Shown: positions 7,739 to 16,276 of the stretch, piece by piece
How the letters are laid out: the number at the start of each line of letters is the position of its first letter
How positions within the stretch are numbered: position 1 is the stretch's first letter
DNA from: Fusicatenibacter saccharivorans
Lineage (GTDB): Bacteria; Bacillota; Clostridia; Lachnospirales; Lachnospiraceae
NCBI RefSeq assembly: GCF_015557635.1
Contig: NZ_JADNOP010000015.1
Coordinates: 1 to 64,000, forward strand
Length of the DNA stretch: 64,000 bases
Direction: 5' to 3'
The notes under the pieces: generated by a model
The model's database searches: none
What the model was told of the DNA's origin: nothing
Seen by the model: only the letters and a program-made list of their open reading frames with translations
Program-made: the position numbers and the translations under genes

Positions 7739-8893
7739 TTATGCTGTTGCACGTTCTTCTTTTTCAACCGGCAGAGATAAAATATTTTCTTCTGTAAACG
7801 GATCAAAGATCTGTGCTTTCTCCATATCTGCATACAATGTAATGCTTTCCTTTACAGCAACCGGTGCCTCGGAAGGCACTCTTGCTGTAATCAGATTTCT
7901 TCCGGTATTCATATGCAGATACGCTTCTGCACCGATCATCTCCCGCAGGTCAACAAATGCCTTCAACTGATTCTCTTCATAACAGATCTGATGTGCGGAA
8001 GCGGTTATTTCGTCCTGTAAATCCTCCGGTCGCAGGCCCAGGATCATCATTTTTCCGAGATAAGCACGGCGAAGCACCATTTCATTCTCTCCTCTGACAC
8101 GAAGGGTAATTCCTCCGTCTGCCTCCAGATAAACCGCTCCGTTTCTTTCCATCACCATCGTTTCCATAAAATTCATACTCGGAGCTCCGATAAAACCAGC
8201 CACAAATTTGTTTGCCGGATGGCGGTAAATCCGCTCCGGTGTATCCGCCTGCTGCACAACACCGTCTTTCATAACAATAATTTTTGTACCAAGCGTCATC
8301 GCCTCCGTCTGATCATGGGTAACATAAATCACCGTCGTTTTCAGTTCCTTATGTAATTTTGCCAGCTCCACCCGCATCTGTGCCCGCAGCTTCGCATCCA
8401 GATTTGAAAGCGGCTCATCCATTAAAAATGCTTTCGGCCGTCTCATAATTGCGCTTCCAATCGCAACTCTTTGTTTCTGACCACCGGAAAGTGCTGCCGG
8501 TCTCCGGTCAAGTAAATGCTCAATTCCAAGCATTTTAGCTGCCTCATGTACCTTTTTATCAACTTCATCCTTGGGCTGTTTCCGGATTTTCAGAGAAAAC
8601 GCCATGTTTTCATATACCGTCATATTCGGATAAAGCGCGTAGTTCTGAAATACCATCGAAAGATCGCGATCCTTTGCTTCTACATAATTACAAAGCTGTC
8701 CATCAATCCAGAGCTCCCCGCTCGTAATCTCCTCAAGACCGGCAATCATCCGAAGCGTCGTCGATTTTCCGCAGCCGGAAGGTCCAACAAAAATCACAAA
8801 CTCCCGATCCGGTATTTCAAGCGAAAAATCCTGAACCGCATAATGTTCCTTATCATAAGATTTACAGACATTCTTCAACACAATATTTGACAT
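7739..8893 (-). CDS. ugpC: ABC transporter ATP-binding protein, UgpC/MsmK/MalK type
   Basis: This ATPase drives the UgpA-UgpE channel. It has Walker A GPSGCGKST near residue 37, Q-loop VFQNYALYP, signature LSGGQKQR, Walker B FLMDEPLSNLD and switch histidine VTHDQTEA. After residue 240 comes the TOBE/OB regulatory domain typical of the CUT1 family. At 384 residues the length is normal. It is the first gene of the operon, the reverse of E. coli where ugpC comes after the permeases. MsmK-like ATPases can serve several transporters, so it may not be dedicated to this one. Confidence 0.9.
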   Translation of the reverse strand: MSNIVLKNVCKSYDKEHYAVQDFSLEIPDREFVIFVGPSGCGKSTTLRMIAGLEEITSGELWIDGQLCNYVEAKDRDLSMVFQNYALYPNMTVYENMAFSLKIRKQPKDEVDKKVHEAAKMLGIEHLLDRRPAALSGGQKQRVAIGSAIMRRPKAFLMDEPLSNLDAKLRAQMRVELAKLHKELKTTVIYVTHDQTEAMTLGTKIIVMKDGVVQQADTPERIYRHPANKFVAGFIGAPSMNFMETMVMERNGAVYLEADGGITLRVRGENEMVLRRAYLGKMMILGLRPEDLQDEITASAHQICYEENQLKAFVDLREMIGAEAYLHMNTGRNLITARVPSEAPVAVKESITLYADMEKAQIFDPFTEENILSLPVEKEERATA

Positions 8894-8926
8894 TCGTTTT
8901 TCTTCCTCCTCGTCTTGTCGAGATTC

Positions 8927-8932
8927 ATTATA
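8927..8932 (-). promoter_or_regulatory. Minus-10 element of the ugpCAEB operon
   Basis: TATAAT on the minus strand lies about 35 bases before the ugpC start, which has a GAGGAGG site. No good -35 hexamer stands at 17-18 bases, so the promoter may need an activator. Confidence 0.55.
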
Positions 8933-8963
8933 CCTTTCCTTCCGTAAAGCCCACTACCACCGC

Positions 8964-9006
8964 TTTGTAAAATATCCGTTAATAAAATAACCGGTTACTT
9001 TACAAA
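8964..9006. promoter_or_regulatory. Palindromic candidate operator upstream of the ugp promoter
   Basis: Left arm TTTGTAAAATATCCGTTA (8964-8981) and right arm TAACCGGTTACTTTACAAA (8988-9006) are inverted repeats with a few mismatches and a 6-base spacer. The centre is about 65 bases upstream of the expected transcription start, a typical activator position, which fits the poor -35 element. The regulator is unknown. Confidence 0.5.
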
Positions 9007-9285
9007 AAATGTCCACATTTTCCCTTATCTCCATCCCCTTCTTTTCCAGCCACTCTTCCAGATCACTCTTTGTAAAATCCCCGAAAATCACCCGCAAAAC
9101 CAATTTTCAAAACAAATTCTGAATAGCCATTCCTTTTCCCAATACCCAACAGATTATTTTTGACACAAAAAAAACGCCGCAACCCTCAAAGCTGCAGCTC
9201 TTTCTCATCACAACATACCATATTCTTCTTTCATGTCAACGCAGTGGGCGCTCCCGCTCCCACATCCGTGTCCGTCCTTCACACA

Positions 9286-9487
9286 GCCCCGTAACGCACA
9301 CAAGGGTGATGCGCATTTGCAGGGAGCGTGTAATTCTTAGGTTCTGGCATTTTGCGTTATGCGCCAAAAATCAACTGTCTGAGCGACAGCGAGTTTTGAT
9401 TTTTGGCGCATGGTTTTAGCAAAATGACAGAGCCTTAGAATTACTAGCTCCCGAAACCGCGCATCACCCTTGTGTGCGTTACGGGGC
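9286..9487. repeat. 202-bp near-perfect palindrome downstream of ppk
   Basis: The outer arms of 29 bp (9286-9314 and 9459-9487) are perfectly complementary. Inside them GGGAGC/GCTCCC, TAATTCT/AGAATTA, CATTTTGC/GCAAAATG and ATGCGCCAAAAATCAA-type arms also pair, and the centre closes with CTGTC/GACAG. One transcript would fold into a rod of about 200 nt. It begins 12 bases after the ppk stop codon, lacks a U-tract, and has no plausible gene or flanking duplication that I can see. It could be a non-autonomous mobile repeat or a 3'-end stabilising or terminating structure. The remainder of 9007-9285 shows nothing recognisable. Confidence 0.85.
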
Positions 9488-9499
9488 GTCCGTCCAAAC

Positions 9500-11686
9500 C
9501 TATTCCACCGGTTCCGCCGGCACAAACACCCTGCTGTTTTCCTGTTCTTTTGGTTTTTCCGCTCTTTCCGTTGCCTCCCTGCAGAAATACTCCTGTGAAT
9601 TCACCAGCATCTTTCCGCGCTTATCCGGCTTTGTATACGTTCCGTCTGCCTGTAAAATACTGGCTTTCACATTATCCTTCATCTGGATATCAAGAATATG
9701 CATTACTTCTTTCTTGATCTGCTCATCCTCAACCGGGAACACAATCTCCACCCGTTTTTCCAGATTTCGCGGCATCCAGTCCGCGCTTCCCATAAACACC
9801 TCTTCATTTCCACCACTGTAGAAGTAGAAAATCCGCGCATGTTCCAGGAAATTGCCGACAATCGAGCGAACGGTAATATTCTCGCTGACACCCGGGATTC
9901 CAACCTTCAGGCAACAGATTCCCCGGATAATCAGGTCAATCTTTACTCCGGCTGCCGAAGCACTGTAAAGCGCCGCAATAATATCGCGGTCGCATAACGA
10001 GTTCATCTTCGCAATAATATGCGCTTTCTGTCCCTTCTTTGCGTGCTCCTCTTCCATCGCAATCAGATGCAGGAACCGGTCCTTCATCCAGAGCGGTGCA
10101 ACAATCAGTTTGTTCCAGCGATCCGGCTCCGAATAGCCTGAGAGCATATTAAATACCGCTGTTGCATCCTCACCGATCTTTGCATTGCACGTCAACAGAC
10201 CACAGTCGGTATACAGCTTTGCCGTAGAATCGTTATAGTTTCCCGTGCCAAGATGTACATATCTGCGAATACCTGTCTCCTCACGCCGAACCACCAGTGT
10301 AATCTTACTGTGTGTTTTCAGTCCCAGAAGACCATAAATTACATGGCATCCCGCTTTCTCCAGCATCTTTGCCCAGACAATATTGTTTTCTTCGTCGAAC
10401 CGTGCCTTTAATTCCACCAGTACGGAAACCTGTTTGCCATTTTCCGCCGCCTGAGCCAGTGCTGCAATAATCGGAGAATTGCCGCTCACACGGTACAGTG
10501 TCTGTTTGATCGCCAGTACATCCGGATCCTTTGCTGCCTGTTGTACAAATTGCACGACCGGATCAAACGTCATATAAGGATGATGCAGCAGGATGTCGCC
10601 TTTTCGGATGTTTGTAAAAATGTCATCCTCATTCATCAGCGCCGGAACTGCCGCCGGAATATATTTCGGAATTTTATACTCATCAAAGCCGTCGAGCCCA
10701 TACATTTTCATTAAAAACGTCAAATCGAGCGGTCCCGGAATCCGGAACAGGTCGTCTTCATCGATGTCAAACTCTTTTTCCAGCATCTTCAGGAGCCGCT
10801 TATCCATCTTATCTTCCACTTCCAGACGGATCACTTCGCCCCACTGACGTTTTTTAAGCTGCTTCTGGATCTCTTTTAACAGGTCCGAAGCCTCATCCTC
10901 ATCGATCGAAAGATCTGCATTTCGCATAACACGGTACGGATGCGCGCAGACCACATCGTAGCTTAAGAACAGCTTTCCAATGTTCCGCTCGATGATCTCC
11001 TCCAGAAGAATCACATACCGCTGTCCCGTCTTTTCATCCTGCGGAAGCAGAATAAAACGCGGCAGTACCGAAGGAACCTGAACCGTCGCAAATTCCAGTT
11101 CTTTCTCCTTTTCCTTCTCCTTGCCTTTCTTCTCTTTCTTATCCTCCGCACGGCTCAGAAGCGAATCCTCTTTCTTCTGCACCAGTGCACCGATATTCAA
11201 TGTTTTGTTCCGGATCAACGGGAACGGGCGGGCCGAATCCATGGCCATCGGGGTCAGAACCGGGTAAATGTTTTCCTCAAAATAGGAATCCACATACTCC
11301 GCCTGCTCCTTCGTCAGCTTCTCGTGCTCACTGATAATCGTAAGGCCAACGTGCTCCAGAGACGGAACCGCCGAGCGATTGTACGTATTGTACTGCAGCT
11401 GCACCAGCTCATGCGTCCGTTTGCTGATCTCGGTAAGCTGCTCCTTCGCATCCATGCCGGACAGATCCTTTTTCGTATAGTTTGCATGCACCTGGTCTTT
11501 TAGTGAAGCCACACGGACCATATAAAACTCATCCAGATTGGAGGAGGTAATGCTGATAAATTTCAGACGTTCAAACAGCGGAATACTCTTATCCCGCGCC
11601 TCGTTTAAAACACGCTCGTCGAAGCTGATCCAGCTCAATTCCCGGTTTCGAAAATATTCCGGTTTCTTATATGGTGCAATATCCAT
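9500..11686 (-). CDS. ppk1: Polyphosphate kinase 1
   Basis: The enzyme polymerises the terminal phosphate of ATP into polyphosphate, reversibly. The protein opens with the N-domain (NRELSWISFDERVLNEA), continues through the head domain, and has the C1/C2 catalytic region, including HLGTGNYN with the autophosphorylated histidine and the phospholipase-D-like fold. At 728 residues it is slightly longer than usual, partly because of a lysine- and glutamate-rich insert of about 20 residues near position 185 (EDKKEKKGKEKEKEKELEF) in the head domain. It lies 16 bases downstream of ppx, so both are likely co-transcribed, with opposing activities in one operon. Confidence 0.95.
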   Translation of the reverse strand: MDIAPYKKPEYFRNRELSWISFDERVLNEARDKSIPLFERLKFISITSSNLDEFYMVRVASLKDQVHANYTKKDLSGMDAKEQLTEISKRTHELVQLQYNTYNRSAVPSLEHVGLTIISEHEKLTKEQAEYVDSYFEENIYPVLTPMAMDSARPFPLIRNKTLNIGALVQKKEDSLLSRAEDKKEKKGKEKEKEKELEFATVQVPSVLPRFILLPQDEKTGQRYVILLEEIIERNIGKLFLSYDVVCAHPYRVMRNADLSIDEDEASDLLKEIQKQLKKRQWGEVIRLEVEDKMDKRLLKMLEKEFDIDEDDLFRIPGPLDLTFLMKMYGLDGFDEYKIPKYIPAAVPALMNEDDIFTNIRKGDILLHHPYMTFDPVVQFVQQAAKDPDVLAIKQTLYRVSGNSPIIAALAQAAENGKQVSVLVELKARFDEENNIVWAKMLEKAGCHVIYGLLGLKTHSKITLVVRREETGIRRYVHLGTGNYNDSTAKLYTDCGLLTCNAKIGEDATAVFNMLSGYSEPDRWNKLIVAPLWMKDRFLHLIAMEEEHAKKGQKAHIIAKMNSLCDRDIIAALYSASAAGVKIDLIIRGICCLKVGIPGVSENITVRSIVGNFLEHARIFYFYSGGNEEVFMGSADWMPRNLEKRVEIVFPVEDEQIKKEVMHILDIQMKDNVKASILQADGTYTKPDKRGKMLVNSQEYFCREATERAEKPKEQENSRVFVPAEPVE

Positions 11687-11702
11687 CTTTCTTCGCCTCC
11701 TT

Positions 11703-13244
11703 TTACATCTGCCGTTTCAGTTTGATGACCGGCTGTATGCTGAATACCTCATTGAAGAAATCTAATTTTTCCTGGCACAAACCTTGCTCAAGGGTAAAAT
11801 CGCGGTTGACCGTGAGCGAAAGCTGCAGCTCGCGCTCCTTTAATGTGGCGCGGATCGCCTGAATCTTCTGCAAATGACTCCGGTCGAGCGCATTCGCCAG
11901 ACGGACGATTGCGGTCAGTTCGGATACTGTCAGATACTGCTCGGCACTCAAGGACGATTCCATCACCAGCTCATCGTAGGACGGGAGCGTAACCGTGTTG
12001 TATCTTGCAATCAATGCCACCATCTCACGCTCAATGTGCGACAATCCGATGATTTCATTTGACATGATAATATTATAGGAAGAATCCGCCACATTATTGA
12101 AACTGATGTATTTTCCAACGTCATGCAGCATCACTGCCATCTGGAGAAGCAGCCGTTCGCGCTCTTTCATACCGTGCATCTTTTTCGTCGCATCAAACAT
12201 GGCAAGCGCTGTCATCTCCAGGTTCTGGACATGCGGACGGTTCACTGCGTACCGTTTTCCGATATTTTTTGCCGCCATCAGAATATCATTTTCGAAATTA
12301 TGACCGCCTTTCAGCAGTTTCATCTGCTCCGCATACTCGTATGCAATACCACGTGTCATATGCACGCCCGGAATCCAGATATGCTCCGCACCCATCATAT
12401 CAATCAGACATTTATAAATCACAGCAGACGGATACATCAGTGAAGCGTTTTCCAGCGGAATACCAAGTTTTACGGCGAGCTCCATCGGTGACTGGCGGAT
12501 AATTTTCTCATACCAGGTATTAAAGTTTTCGCGGGAAATGATTTTTGTCGTTTTTTCTTCAATGTTCTGATAAACACTGTCGGTGAAAACATCGCCGATC
12601 AGCATAATGTTTTCAATTTTGCGGTCTTTCAGATACATCTTTTTAAAGCTTGATACTTCGTTCCAGATCAGCTCCTCGACCATCTCTTCGTAATGTTCCG
12701 TCTCACTCTGAATTCCGGCAAGACGCTCGCGGATGCGAAGACTTCCCATGCGGATGTTCTGTGTTGTGACAAGTGCATCCTTGTCGAACAGGGAAATCTG
12801 AAAACTGCCACCGTCAAGATCGAGAATCGCAGTTCCCTTTTCAATGATCTTGTTAAAATTGTCCTCCATCGCCGCGAGCGCTTTATAGCTAAGAAAACGC
12901 TGCTCCGAGTTGGAGAGAACCGTGACAGAAAGACCGGTCAACTGATGAATTTTTCCAAGGACATAGAGACTGTTCGACGCCTCACTGATCGCACTGGATG
13001 CCGTTGCACGGTAATCGTCCACGCGATAGCCTTCCATAATCCGCACAAAATCTGCGAGTACACGGCACAGCTCTTCTTCCATTTCCGGGCGAATTTTTCC
13101 CAGCGTGTACGTATCTTTTCCAAGCTCCATCCGATGGCAGATCTTATCCACGCTTCGGATACCCTGCTTTTTGGAGATCTCGAAAATCTCCAGAATGACG
13201 TCGTAGCTGCCGATATCAATGGCAGCAAATGTGGAATACTGCAT
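11703..13244 (-). CDS. ppx: Ppx/GppA family exopolyphosphatase with C-terminal HD domain
   Basis: The protein belongs to the ASKHA phosphatase fold: AAIDIGSYDVILEI at the N-terminus is phosphate loop 1 and ILDLDGGSFQISLF is phosphate loop 2. The C-terminal third contains an HD-type helical domain (MLHDVGKYISF), as in long exopolyphosphatases and pppGpp hydrolases. It should release phosphate from polyphosphate and perhaps hydrolyse pppGpp. The start at 13244 (MQYSTFAAIDIG) follows AGGAGG; the frame is open further upstream but that part crosses the previous gene's terminator. The length is 513 residues. Coupling to ppk1 links synthesis and breakdown of polyphosphate. Confidence 0.9.
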   Translation of the reverse strand: MQYSTFAAIDIGSYDVILEIFEISKKQGIRSVDKICHRMELGKDTYTLGKIRPEMEEELCRVLADFVRIMEGYRVDDYRATASSAISEASNSLYVLGKIHQLTGLSVTVLSNSEQRFLSYKALAAMEDNFNKIIEKGTAILDLDGGSFQISLFDKDALVTTQNIRMGSLRIRERLAGIQSETEHYEEMVEELIWNEVSSFKKMYLKDRKIENIMLIGDVFTDSVYQNIEEKTTKIISRENFNTWYEKIIRQSPMELAVKLGIPLENASLMYPSAVIYKCLIDMMGAEHIWIPGVHMTRGIAYEYAEQMKLLKGGHNFENDILMAAKNIGKRYAVNRPHVQNLEMTALAMFDATKKMHGMKERERLLLQMAVMLHDVGKYISFNNVADSSYNIIMSNEIIGLSHIEREMVALIARYNTVTLPSYDELVMESSLSAEQYLTVSELTAIVRLANALDRSHLQKIQAIRATLKERELQLSLTVNRDFTLEQGLCQEKLDFFNEVFSIQPVIKLKRQM

Positions 13245-13280
13245 ATATGCTTTTCCTCCTTCTTTTTCAAAGGATATCCC

Positions 13281-13314
13281 AAAAAGCCCGCTCCCAATAC
13301 CAAGCGGACTTTTT
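13281..13314 (-). terminator. Terminator after the DUF815 gene
   Basis: On the minus strand AAAAAGTCCGCT pairs with AGCGGGCTTTTT (one G-U pair), 10-nt loop, ending in T5. It separates DUF815 from ppx, whose start lies 37 bases beyond it. Confidence 0.8.
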
Positions 13315-13327
13315 GACCTTTTTCTTT

Positions 13328-14656
13328 TTACTGTTTTCCGAGCAGATAATCGATAAACTGCTGTGCGGTACGGCCGGAAAGACCGCCGTGGGACAGTTCC
13401 CATTTGTTCGCTTCTGCCAAAAGCTCTTCCTCACTCAGCGTCACGCCGTATCGTTCGGCCAGTGTGGAAACAATCTTCTGGAATTCTTTCTTATCCGGTG
13501 CACCAAAATAAATGCTGACGCCGAAACGGTATACCAGGGACAGCTTCTCCTGTACGGTGTCGGAAGTATGCATATCCTGTCTTGTTCCTTCTTTATCACT
13601 GTAATCCTCTTTAATCAGATGGCGACGATTGGAGGTTGCATAAATAAGAATATTGTCCGGACGTTTTTCCAGGCCTCCCTCAATGACAGCTTTCAGGTAT
13701 TTGTACTCAATCTCAAACTCTTCAAAGGAAAGGTCATCCATGTAAATAATGAATTTATAATTTCTGTTTTTGATCTGTGCAATCAGCTCATTCAGATCCT
13801 GAAACTGATGCTTGTAAACCTCGATCATACGAAGTCCCTGATCGTAATATTCATTCAGGATGCCCTTGATGCTGGAGGATTTTCCGGTTCCGGCATCGCC
13901 AAAAAGCAGACAGTTGTTTGCTTTCTTGCCCTCGACAAACGCTTTCGTGTTGTCGATCAGCTTCTGCTTTGGAATTTCGTAGCCGACAAGATCAGAAAGG
14001 CGCACATCCGGAATGTTGGTAATCGGGATAATCTCAACGTTCTCTCCTGTATGCGCAATACGAAATGCCTTGTGAAGTCCCAGTTTTCCCACTCCGAAAT
14101 CTTTGTAAAACTGAACCATATCAGCCATAAATTCATCTGCGGATGCAGCCTTTGCCAGACGGATGGCCAGCTCACAGATACGATCCCGGACTTCTTTGTT
14201 GAACAGTTTATTCGGACTGTCCGTGTTCTCATAGGAACTGATGACAGAGGCATCGCCGGACTCAAAAATTTCATCAAAAACACAGATATCAAAATCAAAC
14301 AGTTCTTTGAAACGGACAAAGTCGTGTTTTGCCATCTGGTTGATGCTTCCCTCTACTTTTCCGACAATCTCGCACGAGGTAGAGAATGCATTTTCTTTGT
14401 TTACCAGCAGATACGTCAGATAATCATGCCAGAGATTTCCGGAGAAGCCGTAGCGGTTTGCCATCTCGACAAGGCGGTTCAGTGCCTCATAAAACTGCGG
14501 CTCATATGCGCTCATATTCTCACGGAACCGGCGGTCCTTCAGGGAAATCTGAGCATTGACCAGTTTTTTGTAGGTCTCCACCAGTATCGTCATATCGCGC
14601 AGTACCTCCCCCTCTGCGAAATCGCGGTAGAGGATACATTCTTCTATTCTAATCAT
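13328..14656 (-). CDS. DUF815 family AAA ATPase
   Basis: This is a P-loop ATPase of the DUF815 (COG2607) family, whose cellular role is not established. The N-terminal half is helical. The ATPase part begins near residue 230 with Walker A GDAGTGKSS, Walker B FIIYMDDLSFE and a sensor-like YATSNRRH. The C-terminal helical part is AAA-like. The ATG at 14656 (MIRIEECILYR) is preferred because AGGAAGGAAGAG lies upstream; an ATG eight codons earlier lacks a site. The length is 442 residues. It is likely a single-gene unit between pheA and ppx with terminators at both ends. Confidence 0.85.
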   Translation of the reverse strand: MIRIEECILYRDFAEGEVLRDMTILVETYKKLVNAQISLKDRRFRENMSAYEPQFYEALNRLVEMANRYGFSGNLWHDYLTYLLVNKENAFSTSCEIVGKVEGSINQMAKHDFVRFKELFDFDICVFDEIFESGDASVISSYENTDSPNKLFNKEVRDRICELAIRLAKAASADEFMADMVQFYKDFGVGKLGLHKAFRIAHTGENVEIIPITNIPDVRLSDLVGYEIPKQKLIDNTKAFVEGKKANNCLLFGDAGTGKSSSIKGILNEYYDQGLRMIEVYKHQFQDLNELIAQIKNRNYKFIIYMDDLSFEEFEIEYKYLKAVIEGGLEKRPDNILIYATSNRRHLIKEDYSDKEGTRQDMHTSDTVQEKLSLVYRFGVSIYFGAPDKKEFQKIVSTLAERYGVTLSEEELLAEANKWELSHGGLSGRTAQQFIDYLLGKQ

Positions 14657-14699
14657 CTTTTGTCTCTTCCTTCCTGTCATTTTTCATTTTATTTATGCG

Positions 14700-14720
14700 A
14701 AAAGGCCGCTTGGTACGGCC
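14700..14720 (-). terminator. Terminator after pheA
   Basis: GGCCG (14704-14708) and CGGCC (14716-14720) form a 5-bp GC stem with a 7-nt loop, followed on the minus strand by TTTT. It is short but well placed, 12 bases past the pheA stop. Confidence 0.65.
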
Positions 14721-14732
14721 CTCTCTTCTGGA

Positions 14733-15863
14733 TTAATAATTTCCGAAAATCCGGAATTTCGCGGATTCTGCCTGCAATCCGCGCAGTGCGTTTTTGACTG
14801 CCGGATCGCTTAAGTTCCCCTCGAAATCCACGAAGAAACGGTACTCCCATTTCCGCTGCGGAATCGGGCGGGACTCGATTTTGGTCATGTTCAGATCGTT
14901 GTAAATAAAATGTGCCAGTGCATTGTAAAGAGAACCGCTTTGATGCGGCAGTTCCATGCATACGCTGATTTTCTGTGCATCCTTTACAAAGCGTTTCTGA
15001 CCGGAAATAATAACAAAGCGTGTCGTATTGCCCCGGGCGTCAAAAATGCCTTCTTTTAAGATCTGCAGTCCGAAGTGTTCTGCTGCATATGGGCTTCCGA
15101 CGGCTGCCATCGTCAAATCACCGCTCTCAGATACTTCTTTTGCAGCGGCGGCCGTATTCAGTCGTTCCTCTGTTTTCCAGTTTTCATTGGAATCGAGAAA
15201 ACGGCGGCACTGGGCCAGTGCCTGCGGGTGGGAAATCACGGTACGGATGTCCTCAACTTTCGCACCCGGCAGTGCCATCAGCACATGCTCGACCGGCAGC
15301 TCCTGCTCGCCGACGATGTAGTGCGGGTATTCCACGAGAAGATCGTAAATGTCGGATACGATGCCTGCGGTGGAGTTCTCGATCGGAAGCACAGCGTAAT
15401 CAGCCTCGCCCTTTGTGATCGCCTCCATCGCCTCTTTCCAGGTGTCTACGTGGAAACTGGTGATCGTATCATCGAAAAATTCTTTCATGGCACCGAAACT
15501 GTAGGCGCCCTCCACACCCTGGAAAACAACTCTTTTGCCGTGTGTCGGGAGGTGGTCAACCTGCGTGTAATCGGTCATCTCCTCGCCGCCGTTTTCTGTC
15601 AGCAGCTGATACTGACGCTTCCGGCTGATCGACATGATCTGCTGGAACAGCTCCTGGATGCCTTTTATATTGAATGCATTTGTTCCCTCGCCTGTCAGCT
15701 TTTCCAGCTTCTGGCGCTCACGTTCCGCATCAAAAACGGCTTTTCCTGTCTCTATCTTGTACTGCGCAACCTCCGCCGTCAGCGCCATCCGGTGCTGGAA
15801 CAGGCGGACGATCTCGTCATCGGTGGCATCGATCTCGTCGCGGATTTTTCCTAAGTCTAGCAT
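14733..15863 (-). CDS. pheA: Bifunctional chorismate mutase / prephenate dehydratase
   Basis: The enzyme converts chorismate to prephenate and then to phenylpyruvate in phenylalanine synthesis. Residues 1-90 are an AroQ-type chorismate mutase (LGKIRDEIDATDDEIVRLFQHRM). Residues about 110-285 form prephenate dehydratase (FQGVEGAYSFGAM, LPIENSTAGIV, GNTTRFVIIS). The C-terminus is an ACT domain with the phenylalanine-binding ESRP motif and GSLYNALAHF. At 376 residues it matches the E. coli P-protein layout. It appears to be transcribed alone, divergently from pyrBI. Confidence 0.96.
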   Translation of the reverse strand: MLDLGKIRDEIDATDDEIVRLFQHRMALTAEVAQYKIETGKAVFDAERERQKLEKLTGEGTNAFNIKGIQELFQQIMSISRKRQYQLLTENGGEEMTDYTQVDHLPTHGKRVVFQGVEGAYSFGAMKEFFDDTITSFHVDTWKEAMEAITKGEADYAVLPIENSTAGIVSDIYDLLVEYPHYIVGEQELPVEHVLMALPGAKVEDIRTVISHPQALAQCRRFLDSNENWKTEERLNTAAAAKEVSESGDLTMAAVGSPYAAEHFGLQILKEGIFDARGNTTRFVIISGQKRFVKDAQKISVCMELPHQSGSLYNALAHFIYNDLNMTKIESRPIPQRKWEYRFFVDFEGNLSDPAVKNALRGLQAESAKFRIFGNY

Positions 15864-15905
15864 ATCTGGTCCTCCTGATACTCTGCATTTGTTGCAGATA
15901 TCAAT

Positions 15906-15934
15906 ATTTTACTCCATCTCCGTTTAATTTACAA
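15906..15934 (-). promoter_or_regulatory. Promoter of pheA
   Basis: TTGTAA (15934-15929), a 17-base spacer and TAAAAT (15911-15906) on the minus strand, about 43 bases before the start codon. The short leader has no visible leader peptide or T-box. Confidence 0.65.
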
Positions 15935-16055
15935 GAAAAGATCTTCCGAAATTCGGCTTTTGTACAATCTTTTTCCTTTTTGACTGCTATTTCACTTTAT
16001 TTTTTCACATTTCATATTACTCTGCTTTTCGACCTTTTTCCTGCCATTTTTTATC

Positions 16056-16084
16056 TTGCATTTATCCTGTTTTTGTGTTAAGGT
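16056..16084 (+). promoter_or_regulatory. Probable promoter of pyrBI
   Basis: TTGCAT (16056-16061), a 17-base spacer and TAAGGT (16079-16084). This puts the folded region 16103-16246 inside the 5' leader. Confidence 0.5.
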
Positions 16085-16102
16085 GGAACACAGAAAAAAT
16101 AA

Positions 16103-16246
16103 GTTACTGTTCACTCAGCAGGGAAACACCTGCTGTTTCGCTGCGTAAGAAAGTGATTCAGGCGTGAGCAGCCCTCCTTTTGCGAAGCAAAACTTTAAAT
16201 GAGGGCTGCGAATGTTACCGTTCGCAGGGAACCTGTGAACGGTAAC
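16103..16246 (+). promoter_or_regulatory. Folded leader of pyrBI with nested inverted repeats
   Basis: The outer arms GTTACTGTTCAC (16103-16114) and GTGAACGGTAAC (16235-16246) are complementary. Inside lie CAGCAGG/CCTGCTG (16116-16135), a GCAGCCCTC/GAGGGCTGC stem (16168-16209) with TTTTGC/GCAAAA within it, and a 33-bp palindrome (16214-16246) that competes for the right outer arm. The alternatives allow mutually exclusive folds, as in attenuators, but no typical U-tract follows and no PyrR-binding loop is evident. A near copy of the 33-bp palindrome is at 51680-51712, so part of this may be a dispersed repeat. Confidence 0.55.
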
Positions 16247-16276
16247 AAAAATAAGGATCTTCATAGGAGGTAATAT

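Noticed and set aside
9337-9525. A 62-codon open reading frame inside the 202-bp palindrome
   Set aside because: The sequence is explained by the palindrome. There is no ribosome-binding site and it runs into ppk.
13229-14797. A 522-codon plus-strand open reading frame opposite the DUF815 gene
   Set aside because: It is an antisense shadow of a conserved ATPase, it spans the terminators at both ends, and it has no ribosome-binding site.
15864-15905. T-box riboswitch upstream of pheA
   Set aside because: The leader is too short and lacks the T-box and specifier stem.
16103-16246. PyrR-binding attenuator upstream of pyrB
   Set aside because: The leader is folded, but I cannot find the conserved PyrR loop sequence or a terminator with a U-tract, so I call it only a folded leader.
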